A stretch of 64,000 nt of DNA from Anaerolineae bacterium (GTDB taxonomy: Bacteria; Chloroflexota; Anaerolineae; Anaerolineales; Villigracilaceae), in assembly GCA_021324435.1 (NCBI GenBank), contig JAJPIZ010000025.1, positions 147,256 through 211,255 on the forward strand, written 5' to 3'. Shown one piece after another: positions 27,501 through 36,251 of this stretch (within the stretch, counting starts at the first letter, position 1; every line of letters starts with the position of its first letter). The translations under genes were made by a program, and so were the position numbers. Under the pieces are notes generated by a model. That model saw nothing but the letters and a program-made list of their open reading frames with translations. It did not search any database and was not told where the DNA came from.

Positions 27501-28417
27501 GCATCGAAAATTTCACCAAAATTCAGAAAAGCCAGAGTCAGCGATGCAAAGGCCGCGACACTGAACAGCCGCGAGGTATAGAACCATGTTGCGGCTCCCC
27601 AGATGACGGCCATCGTGAAAAAGACCGCCGCCCAGTATCCGCTTTCCGCCCGCCCCTCTAGATGGAGCGATTGCGAAATTACATTTGCGTCAATTGGAAG
27701 CAGAAAGGAGAAAACAATAAAAAGTGTGAAACTCGGTTGCGGCAGACGCTTTCTGATCGCGACGGCCCCAGCCGCGAAGAGAAGGGTGACTCCCAATAGG
27801 ATGGGGAGTCGCGTCGAGGCTACAAGGGCCGCCAAAATTGCCGCGGCGCCGATTACGAGGAAGGCGCCCAGATATAAAAAGATATTGATGCTGGTCTGAC
27901 TAAGAAGCCGTTCGGTGAGTGTGAGGCGCGGCGCGGCAGATTCAGCAAGCGTTGGCGCTTTGGGTTGAATCTTCGCAGGCTCAGGTTTAGAGGCAGCCCT
28001 GGGTGCCGGCGCATTGGTGGGCCTTATGCTCTCAGGCGCAACGGATTTTTCGGGTTCGATGGGCTTACGGCTGAAGTCATAGCGCCGCGCCAAAACTTCC
28101 GCCTGCTCGTGCTGGATTAATCCCTGTTCTTCCCAATCCTCTAATTCCGCCAGGATTACGAGTCGTTCATTGGGGTTTAAATGTTTCAATGTCTGCGAAC
28201 GTATATATTGGCTGACCTTCGAGTCGAGCGCTTCCAACGCCGCCTGGCGAACCGCCTTTGGCCCCTTAAGCGCCAGTCGTTCCAATTCCGCCAGGATGGC
28301 TGCGCTGCTGTAGTTGATGCGACCAAGTTCGTGGATGGCGGCAAGGCGATCTGTTGAGTCTTCGCTCTTCAGACCTTCCAAAATTCTTGCCAGGACTTCC
28401 TGTTGCGATTCGCTCAT
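24563..28417 (-). CDS. Giant polytopic membrane protein with N-terminal HEAT-like domain
   Basis: Protein of 1284 residues. About 1-90 look like HEAT/armadillo repeats (LARILEGLKSEDSTDRLAAI and similar), about 90-165 are a charged Pro/Ala linker, and the rest is roughly 35 TM segments. Three tandem units of about 206 residues recur near residues 659, 866 and 1071, each with a variant of VFTGLAxLYFxxGxxLR followed by MLRxSGLxLG. It recalls the large DUF2157/SCO7613-type predicted membrane proteins; no function is known. GGAGG five bases before ATG 28417 decides the start over ATG 28429. Confidence 0.8.
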   Translation of the reverse strand: MSESQQEVLARILEGLKSEDSTDRLAAIHELGRINYSSAAILAELERLALKGPKAVRQAALEALDSKVSQYIRSQTLKHLNPNERLVILAELEDWEEQGLIQHEQAEVLARRYDFSRKPIEPEKSVAPESIRPTNAPAPRAASKPEPAKIQPKAPTLAESAAPRLTLTERLLSQTSINIFLYLGAFLVIGAAAILAALVASTRLPILLGVTLLFAAGAVAIRKRLPQPSFTLFIVFSFLLPIDANVISQSLHLEGRAESGYWAAVFFTMAVIWGAATWFYTSRLFSVAAFASLTLAFLNFGEIFDAAVNWNLFSVVLSNLIGLLGVRVLKTWKDNKFALPLFFAAQITQLIILFISFASVTVNLFFDSPTPADWLTSGLTWFASASFYAWSGALIPFALFPWAAAASLLPVSWLMLKFFNASNSVQIIGLWIWGTLFASASEFLFRRKSEYLQHFSAPALLGSLSLFLVSGVWGLFEDVSYGFACLMGTAVVYTILMVRRPRAYIWFGALLAGLAGYFTFFNLPLMERTHIEAAYQFLGAALLLTVPELAFRSPFSSKQPWRWPPLTIGIITAFTNILAIFAQSQDPKTSAIVFGSYAILSALYALHFKSPNIGYLATAFTAISIEYALQYFHFSSWVAVFTGLAVLYFVSGYFLRKEKTQGWGSMLRISGLALGAIISLLSLIALEPGSGWYALGVGGLFIFETYLRRADRMESSGLIFFSIASILILRDFKIYTLTYHLLSASLLWLGADLIFSRTLNPRRVAGLTRAVGGGIAILNGLLLLVPNFSSASQGAFCYGAYAAFFALYAIIYRQPNLGYATTTSIALSSLYSLEYSSHLDQWLPVFTGLAFLYFAAGLLLRLKKEGLWGMMLRTSGLILGILLSITALLTFKATAGWYVLVIGAMAVVEVFVRPDDRLEAGGPFLFSIATVLILHDFDVTAFVYTLLSISLIWLGADLIYARVLPRRRLALFTRLVGGAAAVLNGLILLAFAKPEQSAICFGAYTIFFAVYAWFYRKPLLGYAATASFPLSAFFELRYLHQHNWLYTIVAIAGLYYAFGYFLRRRANAENWSRMLLFSALGLGVINSLSAPLQAGLEAAIPVSIAATLFAIEAFARRNVWLGFPVNLLYLESYYLILVWLKVDQPQYFSMGAAILGMLMHYLLTRAGSKTGAFLTGMFSQLTLLGTTYIQLYATEKLGYFVVIFFQALAVLIYGIIARSRSLVIAPIVFIVLSVFTVIYGALKGISTVILIGCTGIVLLLLGILTVVLRERIIKIGARLNDWSA

Positions 28418-28531
28418 GGCTTCCTCCATTCTTCAGAGCAGACTCCGCTGATGCCCACATTAAAGCAGAGAATAGACGTCAGTCTAAGGCTTTTTTCGAT
28501 ATATGTTGTGATACAAAAAGCGATACTTGTT

Positions 28532-30028
28532 TCAGATTTTCAAAACCACACCACTGCGCGGCGGGATCGTTACCCGGATACTTTTATTCTCTTTTTCGAT
28601 TCCCACCTCGCCGAGGAGAACCCGCGTCTTGCCCTGACTCGAAGCGGATGCCGTCAAATCAACCTTGCGCGCCGCTTCAGCCGCGTTCAGCGCGACGAGG
28701 ATTGCTTCCTCCGCGCGGGTCCGTTTGAAAATGTAAACCCCGTCATTGGCATAAAGTCGCTCGAATTTGCCCCAGCGCAGGGCTTTATGTGACTTGCGAA
28801 GTTTGATCAGGCCTTTGACGAAATCGCGCAGGTTGTGATTCCATTTGCTTTCGTCCCACGGGAAAGACCGACGACATTCGGGGTCATGCCGCCCGGAAAG
28901 ACCGATCTCGTCTCCGTAGAAAATGCACGGCGCGCCGGGGTAGGTGAGCAGAAACGTCAGGGCGAGTTTGAGGCTGTTGAGGTCGTGCCCGGCACAGGTC
29001 AGGAAACGAGGCGTGTCATGGCTGTCAAGCAGATTGAGTTGCACGCGCGTCACATCCGGTTTGTACATCCCCAGAATCGAATCGATCCGATTGGCGAATT
29101 CATTTGCATCAATCGGTTGGACAATGTTTTGATATCCGCCCGCTTTGAGAGTCTCGTGCAGGTCAAGATGTTTGCCGGTGAAGAAACTGAGACACGCGGC
29201 GGTGATGAGATAATTCATGCTGGCGTCGAATTGATCGCCCTGAAGCCAGCGTCGCGCGTCGTGCCAGATCTCCCCGACGATGTAAGCCTCAGGATTGATG
29301 GCGCGCACGCGTCGGCGAAATTCCCGCCAGAACGAATCGTCGTCAATCTCGCCGGGAACATCCAGCCGCCAGCCGTCAATGCCGAATTTGACCCAATGCT
29401 CGGCCACGCCGAAAATAAATTCGCGCACCGCGGGCGTGTTGGTGTTGAATTTGGGAAGCGCGGGAAGATTCCACCAGCCTTGATATCCGATGGCTTTGAA
29501 ACTACCTTCCTGTTGAATGAGGTGTTGTTCATGCGGCGAGGGATAGGCCCCCCAGTGTTTTTTGCCATACAGGCGATCGGGATCAAAGTGAAACCAATCT
29601 ACATACGGTGAAGCCGCGCCGTTTTCGAGCGTATGATGAAACTGCCAGAAGCCGCGGCTGGCATGGTTGAATACGCCGTCGAGCACCACGCGGATGTTTT
29701 TTTTATGCGCTTTATCGAGCAACTCGCGCAGTGCATCGTTGCCGCCGAGGAGCGGATCCACGTTGTAATAGTCATAGGTGTGATAGCGATGATTGGAGGC
29801 GGAAGCAAATACCGGCGTAAAGTAGATGGCGTTAATGCCGAGGTCTTTGAGGTAATCAAGATGTTCGGTCACGCCGCGCAGGTCGCCGCCCTTGAAGCCG
29901 TGAGTCGTGGGCGGCGTATCCCACGCTTCCAGATTTAATCCCTGTTTGGGTACGCGTTCCGATTTTGCAAAACGGTCGGGGAAGATTTGATAGAAGATGG
30001 AATCGGTGACCCATTTTGGTGTATGCAT
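28532..30028 (-). CDS. GH13 glycosidase (cyclomaltodextrinase/neopullulanase-like)
   Basis: Cytosolic glycoside hydrolase of 498 residues; no signal peptide. The catalytic triad is visible: Asp in DGWRLDVPGE (near 222), Glu in VGEIWHDARRW (near 251) and Asp in LLDSHDTPR (near 336). The MPKW motif of this subgroup appears as LPALPKFN with FNxxxPAVRE. The N-terminal domain typical of neopullulanases (CBM34) is absent, so the protein begins directly with the barrel. It likely cleaves imported malto-oligosaccharides or cyclodextrins to glucose and maltose, as last gene of the mal locus. Confidence 0.9.
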   Translation of the reverse strand: MHTPKWVTDSIFYQIFPDRFAKSERVPKQGLNLEAWDTPPTTHGFKGGDLRGVTEHLDYLKDLGINAIYFTPVFASASNHRYHTYDYYNVDPLLGGNDALRELLDKAHKKNIRVVLDGVFNHASRGFWQFHHTLENGAASPYVDWFHFDPDRLYGKKHWGAYPSPHEQHLIQQEGSFKAIGYQGWWNLPALPKFNTNTPAVREFIFGVAEHWVKFGIDGWRLDVPGEIDDDSFWREFRRRVRAINPEAYIVGEIWHDARRWLQGDQFDASMNYLITAACLSFFTGKHLDLHETLKAGGYQNIVQPIDANEFANRIDSILGMYKPDVTRVQLNLLDSHDTPRFLTCAGHDLNSLKLALTFLLTYPGAPCIFYGDEIGLSGRHDPECRRSFPWDESKWNHNLRDFVKGLIKLRKSHKALRWGKFERLYANDGVYIFKRTRAEEAILVALNAAEAARKVDLTASASSQGKTRVLLGEVGIEKENKSIRVTIPPRSGVVLKI

Positions 30029-30049
30029 CGTTGGCCCTCGTTGATTGAT

Positions 30050-31648
30050 TTATGGATTAAGTTGATATATGTTGATCGAGAAAGGCGGGATTTCGGCGAG
30101 GGGCTTGAAATCTGTAAAGCCGCCGCCCGCGTTGACACGGAGCGGGGACGCCGCCGCGACCCCTATCAACGCTGATGGTTGATATGTGCCCGCCGCGATT
30201 GAACTGGCATCAAGCGAGAGAGAGTAATCGCTGACAGGCGACCCGCCCAAATTAATCAGCACCAGGATGGTTTCACTCTTGACAGAGCGCAGGCTTGCAA
30301 AGAGCGCGGGGTTGTGAGCATCTGGCAAAACGATGATGTCGCTGTGCAGAGCAGGGTGTTGCTTGCGCAAATGGATCAACGTTTTATAGAGCGTGAAGAG
30401 AGAATCGGGATGGCTTTGCTCCGCGGCGACGTTGACGGTCGTGTAATCGGCGAAGGGCGCGCGCCAGGGCGCGCCCAGGGTGAAGCCCGCACTGGCCTCC
30501 GCTGACCATTGCATGGGCAGGCGAATATCTTCATCCGGTTTTTTGCCTTGCATCCCAATTTCTTCGCCATAATAAATGAACGGTGTGCCAGGCGATGTGA
30601 GCATGAGCGCCGCGGCGACTTTGGCTTTGTTTACGTCGCCGTTCAAAACGCTCATGACACGGTTTTGATCATGGTTGGTGAGGAAAATGGCGAAGTCGAA
30701 ATTTGACATGTCCTTCAACGAAAACTTGATGGCGCTGTTTACGCCGCTGTTCGACCCGCCCGCGGCGCTGTTGACGAATCCGCTGGCCATCTCGAAGTTG
30801 AAGACCTGATCGAGTTGGTTGTCGGTGTAAGATTTGACCAGCGCCGCGCCCGCGCCATAGACTTCACCGACGGCGTACGCGTTTGGGTCATCTGCTTTGT
30901 ACGAGGGATAAAAGTTATTCTTGTACCATTCATGGGTGGCGGGCGTGTTTTCGGTCTGCTTGCCATCCTCGATCAAATGCTTGGCCGCGTCCACGCGGAA
31001 ACCGTCTACGCCGACATCCTTCAGCCAGAAGCGGACGACGTTTTCCATCTGTGCGGTCACTTCAGGATTGCGATAGTTCAAGTCCGGCATACAATCGCAA
31101 AAGAGGCCGTAGTAGTAACCGGCTTTTCCTGGATGCCAGTTGTTGCCGGGATCGGCGTCTGACCAGACATACCAGTCTCGATATTTTGAGTCTGGGCTGT
31201 TATTTGCATCAACGAAAAATGGGTGCTGGCTGGAAGTGTGATTGAGAACAAGATCAATAATGACGTGAATGCCGCGTTTGTGCGCTTCGTTCAATACGTG
31301 TTTGAAGTCATCCATTGTGCCATATTGAGGATTGACGTTGTAGTAATTGGTCACGTCATAGCCATGATAGGAAGGCGAAGGGTTAATGGGCATTAACCAG
31401 ATGCCCGTGATGCCGAGGTCTTGCAAATAATCCAGTTTTGCGGCGACTCCATTGAAATCGCCAATGCCGTCGCCGTTTGTGTCGTAGAAGCTGCGAACGA
31501 AGATTTCGTAAAAGACTGCATCTCGCCACCAGGGACGCGAAGCGGCCTCGGCATTGGATGAATTTGTCGAAACGGAAGCCGCTTGAGGTCCCGTTGGAAC
31601 GCATGCGGCGAGGAGAGTCAGGATGAGGAGGAAGAATCGCCTGAGCAT
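30050..31648 (-). CDS. Extracellular lipoprotein alpha-amylase (GH13)
   Basis: Protein of 532 residues. A lipoprotein signal MLRRFFLLILTLLAAC ends in a lipobox, so the enzyme is probably anchored outside the membrane. Motifs: VFYEIFVRSFYDTNGDGIGD (oligo-1,6-glucosidase/amylase style), nucleophile Asp in DGFRVDAAKH (near 218), acid Glu in AVGEVYG (near 259) and TNHDQNR (near 325). The calcium-binding DxNxDGxGD pattern is present. The frame is open for 81 further upstream codons, but these overlap the malG end; ATG 31648 gives the signal peptide. No good RBS is visible. Confidence 0.9.
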   Translation of the reverse strand: MLRRFFLLILTLLAACVPTGPQAASVSTNSSNAEAASRPWWRDAVFYEIFVRSFYDTNGDGIGDFNGVAAKLDYLQDLGITGIWLMPINPSPSYHGYDVTNYYNVNPQYGTMDDFKHVLNEAHKRGIHVIIDLVLNHTSSQHPFFVDANNSPDSKYRDWYVWSDADPGNNWHPGKAGYYYGLFCDCMPDLNYRNPEVTAQMENVVRFWLKDVGVDGFRVDAAKHLIEDGKQTENTPATHEWYKNNFYPSYKADDPNAYAVGEVYGAGAALVKSYTDNQLDQVFNFEMASGFVNSAAGGSNSGVNSAIKFSLKDMSNFDFAIFLTNHDQNRVMSVLNGDVNKAKVAAALMLTSPGTPFIYYGEEIGMQGKKPDEDIRLPMQWSAEASAGFTLGAPWRAPFADYTTVNVAAEQSHPDSLFTLYKTLIHLRKQHPALHSDIIVLPDAHNPALFASLRSVKSETILVLINLGGSPVSDYSLSLDASSIAAGTYQPSALIGVAAASPLRVNAGGGFTDFKPLAEIPPFSINIYQLNP

Positions 31649-31661
31649 GGCACAAAAATTC

Positions 31662-31684
31662 GGGGCGGCCTGTCCGACCGCCCC
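31662..31684 (-). terminator. Attenuator-like terminator between malG and amylase
   Basis: Seven-base GC arms (GGGGCGG 31662-31668 and CCGCCCC 31678-31684) followed on the minus strand by CGAATTTTTG. It ends about 14 bases before the amylase ATG, so it could lower transcription of the two hydrolase genes. Confidence 0.55.
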
Positions 31685-31692
31685 TCTTGGTT

Positions 31693-32709
31693 TTATCCTA
31701 TGACTGCGCCTGACGTCAGGCCGCTGACGATTTGTTTTTGGAGGGCAACGTATATGATCGCCACCGGGAGGGCTACGATGACGGCCATCGCCGCGAAGCG
31801 ATTCCATGGAATGCTGTTGGCATACTGGCCGGTCATGTTGTAAAGGGTCATCGAGAGTGTGTAATCCTTCGGCTGGCTGAGGAAAAGCCACGGAAGCGCG
31901 AACTCCTGCCAGTGGCCAATGAAACCAAGGAAGAAAGTGACGGCCAGTTGCGGAACGGCGAGGGGGAGAACGATCTGAAAGAAGACCTGATTCGGATCCG
32001 CGCCGTCAATCATGGCAGCCTCTTCGAGTTCCTTGGGGATCGTATCCAGATAGCCTTTGAGATTCCAAACTGCGAAGGGCAATGCGCCTGCGATCATGGC
32101 AATGCCAACGCCGAAAAGTGAGTCGCGCAAGTTGAAGATCAGTTTGCCGGTGACGCCCGCCGCGCAACTTGTGATTGGATAAAAGGCAGTGATTCCTTGC
32201 CCGCAGTCTACAAACCGAAAGCTGTTCAAAAGCAAGTAAAGCGGCGTCGAGAGACCGATGGCGGGCATCAGCAGAGGAACGAAAACCAGCACCATCAAAA
32301 CCTGGCGCAGTTTGAATTTGAAGCGGGAGAAGGCGTAAGCAGCGCTCACCGCAATCAGAAGAGCGGTTAACCCAACGCCAACAGAAAGCAGGAAGCTATT
32401 TCGCAACAGTTCGATGAAGGTGACCGGGTTGCCGGTTGGGTGATCCAATACTTGTTGGTAAGCAACAAAGGATATTTCTTTCGGGAACAACTCCAGGCTT
32501 GAAGGCCGTGTGGTCTTCGAGCTGAGCGACATGGTGATCACATACATGATCGGGAACATCACCTCAGCAGTGATAAATAAAGCCAGCAACTGCATGAGGA
32601 TTTGTTTCCAAAGCGGAAATTCGCGCCCGCCGACTTCTCCGGAGGTGTTCATATTCAGGAAGCGCACGATCAGGTTTTTGCTTTTGGTTGTTTCTTTGTA
32701 CGTAGACAT
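31693..32709 (-). CDS. Maltose-type ABC transporter permease, MalG-like
   Basis: Inner-membrane permease of 338 residues with six core TM helices. The ABC-coupling EAA loop reads EELEEAAMIDGADPNQVFFQ, as in MalG-type carbohydrate permeases. The start ATG 32709 has GGAGG six bases upstream, formed by the end of the preceding gene; ATG 32724 would overlap that gene. The extra extracellular loop with Cys residues (about 150-170) is somewhat larger than usual. Confidence 0.9.
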   Translation of the reverse strand: MSTYKETTKSKNLIVRFLNMNTSGEVGGREFPLWKQILMQLLALFITAEVMFPIMYVITMSLSSKTTRPSSLELFPKEISFVAYQQVLDHPTGNPVTFIELLRNSFLLSVGVGLTALLIAVSAAYAFSRFKFKLRQVLMVLVFVPLLMPAIGLSTPLYLLLNSFRFVDCGQGITAFYPITSCAAGVTGKLIFNLRDSLFGVGIAMIAGALPFAVWNLKGYLDTIPKELEEAAMIDGADPNQVFFQIVLPLAVPQLAVTFFLGFIGHWQEFALPWLFLSQPKDYTLSMTLYNMTGQYANSIPWNRFAAMAVIVALPVAIIYVALQKQIVSGLTSGAVIG

Positions 32710-32710
32710 C

Positions 32711-33742
32711 TCAAGCCTCCGCATAGGACTCGGTTGCGCGCGTGATGCGGTTAGTAATCAGGAATACAACCAGGGCGACGAAGAAGACAATTACAGCGAA
32801 GGCCGCGGCCACTCCATATAAACGCAGATTGCGAACCAGGTCATATGCAAATGTGACGAGGATTTCTGTGGAGCGCGCAGGACCACCGCCTGTCATGAAA
32901 TATACGAAGTTGAACAGGTTGAAAGAAAGGGTGAAACCGTAAATGGCCGCCGGCACCATCGCCGGGCGAATCAACGGAACCGTGATATTCCAGAACTGCT
33001 GGGGGCTGGAGGCTCCGTCAATGGACGCTGCTTCATAAAGGTCTTTGGGTATGCTTTGAAGCGCACCGGTCGCCACAAGAGTCATGAAGGGCCAGCCGAG
33101 CCAGAAATTGGCGATCATCATGGCGTAGTACGCGAGAGGCAGGGGGCCGTTCGGTAAAAGCCATGGAATCGGCGGCGTGTATTCCTCGAGCCACCGCAAG
33201 TGAATCACCTGCGTGGAACCAAATAAATGAACCACCCAAGTTAGAAACTGGTTCATCGCGCCATATTGCTCGTTGAAAATATTCCGCCAGACTGTCGCCA
33301 CGACCAGCGGAGGAACAACAACAGGCAAGACATAAATTGCACGATAAATCCGCTTGAACCACAGTCCCTGTGTGTTGAGGGCAACCGCAATTAAAATTCC
33401 GGCAGGCACGTGGACGGCCACGTTGGTAATTGCCCACCAGAAGTTGTAGGTGAGAACCCGGAAGAACTCGAAATTTTGAACAGGCAAACCGCCTGTAATG
33501 ATGTCAATGTAGTTCTTGAGGCCGATCTGGTGTAGATTTGGCGAGGCTAGTTGTTTGAGCAGGTCTTTTGTCTGAAAATCGGTGAATGAAATGATCACTT
33601 GAAATATCAGGGGATAGAATGTGATCACTGCCATGACGGCGAACGCGGGAACCAGATACATGTATGGAAGTAATGCTCTACGAGTGAAACCCTGCTTTCC
33701 TCGCTTGGGCATACTCGTCATCTTCATGGAAGTGGTCGCCAT
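32711..33742 (-). CDS. Maltose-type ABC transporter permease, MalF-like
   Basis: Permease of 343 residues with six main TM segments (the first near residue 25, LLPYMYLVPAFAVMAVITFY). The EAA loop is PKDLYEAASIDGASSPQQFW. It pairs with the MalG-like permease to form the membrane channel for malto-oligosaccharides. It lacks the long periplasmic P2 domain of E. coli MalF, as is common outside proteobacteria. The start is backed by GGAG. Confidence 0.9.
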   Translation of the reverse strand: MATTSMKMTSMPKRGKQGFTRRALLPYMYLVPAFAVMAVITFYPLIFQVIISFTDFQTKDLLKQLASPNLHQIGLKNYIDIITGGLPVQNFEFFRVLTYNFWWAITNVAVHVPAGILIAVALNTQGLWFKRIYRAIYVLPVVVPPLVVATVWRNIFNEQYGAMNQFLTWVVHLFGSTQVIHLRWLEEYTPPIPWLLPNGPLPLAYYAMMIANFWLGWPFMTLVATGALQSIPKDLYEAASIDGASSPQQFWNITVPLIRPAMVPAAIYGFTLSFNLFNFVYFMTGGGPARSTEILVTFAYDLVRNLRLYGVAAAFAVIVFFVALVVFLITNRITRATESYAEA

Positions 33743-33783
33743 AATCTTCTCCTTGGTTATCGCGGTTCGATATTCTAAAGGGA

Positions 33784-33815
33784 CGGAGGCGAACAGATCA
33801 ACCTGTTCGCCTCCG
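33784..33815 (-). terminator. Hairpin between binding-protein and permease genes
   Basis: Thirteen-base arms (CGGAGGCGAACAG 33784-33796 and complement 33803-33815), with only a weak CCCTTT tail on the minus strand. Such intercistronic stems stabilise the upstream binding-protein message and give it higher expression than the permeases. Confidence 0.65.
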
Positions 33816-33829
33816 CAATTTAATGAGAC

Positions 33830-35008
33830 TTACTTATTGGCGTTTGCGGTAGCGGTCTTGACCCACTCAGCAGGATCAACGCCCTTCTCGTAAACATCGC
33901 TGTCACCGCAGAAGTTAGACCAGTAGAGGCCGAGTTGCGGAACCTGCGGGCGGATGTAGGAGCCGGTGTTGAAGGCTTTAAGCAGGTCCTTCATCAATGG
34001 ATCGGTCACTTCAATATCCGTGCGGGCAGGCGCATGACCGGCGTCGGTCATCATTGTGGTCTCAGCGGCTTTGCCAGTCAGATAAAGCGCGACTTTGAGA
34101 GCGGCATCTTTGTTCTGGCCGTTCGGATTGAAGTAATAGCCATCAACGCCGAGGAAAGGAGTCGCCGGGCCAGCAGGACCCTTGGGCAGGGGAGCCACAC
34201 CCAGTTTGTCGCCGAGAGCCTTGCGGTAATCATTCATCGCCCAGTTGCCGTTGGTGATGGCGGCCATCTTGCCTTCTGTGAAGGGTGCGAGGCCATCGCT
34301 ATCATTCTTGGGCCAGCCATTCTTCTTGGAGATCTGATACAGGCTGTTCAGGTAGGTCATGGCATCGGTCACGCCTGTGCCCTGATCGGCGATAACCTTC
34401 CAGTTGTCATCGAAGATCTTGCCGCCGAAAGCGCCGAAGAAGCCGAAGTCATGGTAGCAACCGTAGCTGATGGAAATCGGCGTGCCGCCTTCCATGAGGG
34501 CCTTGAGATCATCTGTTGTGGCAGGTGGAGTGGGAAGCATGTCTTTGTTGTACCAGAAGACGACTGCCTTGAGAGACTCAGGGATGCCATACAGTTTGCC
34601 GTCCACGGTCATGCCGTCAATGGACAGTTTGCTGTAATTGTCGAGCTTGCCTTTTGCAAGATCGGTGATGTCGGCCAGCAGACCGTTGCGAGCATCATCG
34701 CCGAGGGAGTCGTTCGGGGCGACGAACAGATCGGGTCCAGCGCCCGCGGCAACATCCGTGCGGTACTTGTTGAAAATATCATTGAATGGAACCTGGAGCA
34801 CATTGATCTTGATGTCTGGCATGTCAGTTGCGGCTTGCGCGAGGACCTTGGTCAGTGCAGTCTCTTCCGCGGAGCCTGTGCCATACGCGTGCCAGAGGGT
34901 GATTTCCACCGGCGCTGTGGAGACGGGGGTGGCTTTTGGGCCGCAGGCCGAAAGTGCGAACGCGGCAATCAGCAGGACGCTGAATAGCGCGAACAGTTTC
35001 TTGTTCAT
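33830..35008 (-). CDS. Carbohydrate ABC transporter substrate-binding lipoprotein (MalE-like)
   Basis: Extracytoplasmic solute-binding protein of 392 residues. The signal peptide ends in the lipobox ALSAC. Family 1 pattern: EITLWHAYGTG, VPFNDIFNKYRTDVAAGAGPD, YGIPESLKAVVFWYNKDML and MAAITNGNWAMNDYRK. The ligand is not certain; the two adjacent GH13 genes argue for malto-oligosaccharides. AAGGAGAAT precedes the ATG. It is separated from the ABC ATPase gene by about 100 bases with no obvious element. Confidence 0.9.
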   Translation of the reverse strand: MNKKLFALFSVLLIAAFALSACGPKATPVSTAPVEITLWHAYGTGSAEETALTKVLAQAATDMPDIKINVLQVPFNDIFNKYRTDVAAGAGPDLFVAPNDSLGDDARNGLLADITDLAKGKLDNYSKLSIDGMTVDGKLYGIPESLKAVVFWYNKDMLPTPPATTDDLKALMEGGTPISISYGCYHDFGFFGAFGGKIFDDNWKVIADQGTGVTDAMTYLNSLYQISKKNGWPKNDSDGLAPFTEGKMAAITNGNWAMNDYRKALGDKLGVAPLPKGPAGPATPFLGVDGYYFNPNGQNKDAALKVALYLTGKAAETTMMTDAGHAPARTDIEVTDPLMKDLLKAFNTGSYIRPQVPQLGLYWSNFCGDSDVYEKGVDPAEWVKTATANANK

Positions 35009-35111
35009 TCTCTTATTCTCCTTGAAATATTTTGGCTTTCTGAATACAAAAAATCATCAGCATTGACTAACCATATAAAGCGGCATCACCTCCTTTGTCC
35101 TGAACGATGCG

Positions 35112-36212
35112 TTAGCGAATGGCCTGTTCAGTTTCCGCATCGAAGATATGGAATTTGTCCATGTCGAACGCGACCTGTGTCTGATTCCCCACGCGCAGTT
35201 GCGAGCGCGGGTCGACGCGTGCAACAAAGGTATTTTTGCCGCTAAGGAGGTATAGAAAAATTTCATTGCCCATTAATTCGGTGACATCCACTTTGGCCTC
35301 GACTTTTTCCGCGTGGATGTTCGGCGGGAGAAAAGCGGCATCGTGAATGTTCTCCGGGCGAATGGCGAAGATGACGCTTTTGTCTGTGTGCGATGCGTAG
35401 ACCTTGGAACGGTCCGCGGGGATGGGGACAATGAAGTCGCCTGTGTCAACGATCAGCCTGCCGTTGTCTTTGCGAAGTTTTGCCGGGAAGAAGTTCATAG
35501 CAGGGGAGCCAATAAAGCCTGCCACAAACAGGTTGGCCGGGCTGTCGTATAAATTCTGAGGCGTATCGAGTTGTTGTAGCTTGCCTTTGTTGATGACTGC
35601 GATGCGCGTCGCCATGGTCATGGCTTCGGTCTGATCGTGGGTCACATAAATGAATGTGGTCTCGAGGCGTTGATGTAATTTGCTGATCTCGGCACGCATC
35701 TGGACGCGCAACTTTGCATCGAGGTTGGAGAGTGGCTCGTCGAAAAGAAAAACCTTAGGCTCACGCACAATCGCACGTCCCACGGCAACGCGCTGGCGCT
35801 GTCCGCCGGAAAGCTGGCGGGGTTTCCGATTCAATAAATCAGTGATGCCGAGGATATCCGCGGCTTCTTCGACCCGCTTTTTGATCACATCCTTGTTCAC
35901 TTTGCGGAGCTTGAGACCGAATGCCATGTTGTCATACACCGATAAGTGAGGGTAGAGGGCGTATGACTGGAAGACCATTGCGATATCGCGATCCTTCGGC
36001 GCCACATCGTTGACCACCCGGTCGCCGATCAGAATCCTGCCGTCGCTGATTTCCTCGAGCCCAGCGAGGCATCGCAGGGCTGTCGTCTTGCCACAGCCCG
36101 ATGGACCCACCAGGACGAGAAACTCCTTGTCATCCACGTGGATGTTTAGATTGTCAACGGCCACTGCGTCCCCAAATTTTTTGGTGACATTGTCATAAGT
36201 TACGCTCGCCAT
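35112..36212 (-). CDS. Carbohydrate ABC transporter ATPase (MsmK/UgpC/MalK type)
   Basis: Protein of 366 residues. Walker A GPSGCGKT is at 36-43, the Q-loop [14 protein letters not shown], signature [14 protein letters not shown] and Walker [17 protein letters not shown] follow, then the switch His in [13 protein letters not shown]. The C-terminal 120 residues form the regulatory OB domain of MalK-type ATPases. Adjacent binding protein and permeases complete a full importer. AGAGGTAAC precedes the ATG, and a TATAAT box lies just upstream at the regulator end, so a separate promoter is possible. Confidence 0.93.
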   Translation of the reverse strand: MASVTYDNVTKKFGDAVAVDNLNIHVDDKEFLVLVGPSGCGKTTALRCLAGLEEISDGRILIGDRVVNDVAPKDRDIAMVFQSYALYPHLSVYDNMAFGLKLRKVNKDVIKKRVEEAADILGITDLLNRKPRQLSGGQRQRVAVGRAIVREPKVFLFDEPLSNLDAKLRVQMRAEISKLHQRLETTFIYVTHDQTEAMTMATRIAVINKGKLQQLDTPQNLYDSPANLFVAGFIGSPAMNFFPAKLRKDNGRLIVDTGDFIVPIPADRSKVYASHTDKSVIFAIRPENIHDAAFLPPNIHAEKVEAKVDVTELMGNEIFLYLLSGKNTFVARVDPRSQLRVGNQTQVAFDMDKFHIFDAETEQAIR

Positions 36213-36251
36213 AGTTACCTCTTTTCTGGGATAGCACCCGCTTATAAATTA

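Noticed and set aside
28835..29611. Long plus-strand open frame opposite the GH13 gene.
   Set aside because: The minus strand has all GH13 catalytic motifs. The opposing frame is a by-product of GC-biased codon use.
33935..34987. Long plus-strand open frame opposite the sugar-binding lipoprotein gene.
   Set aside because: The minus strand carries an unmistakable solute-binding protein with a lipobox. The antisense frame has no family-like motifs.
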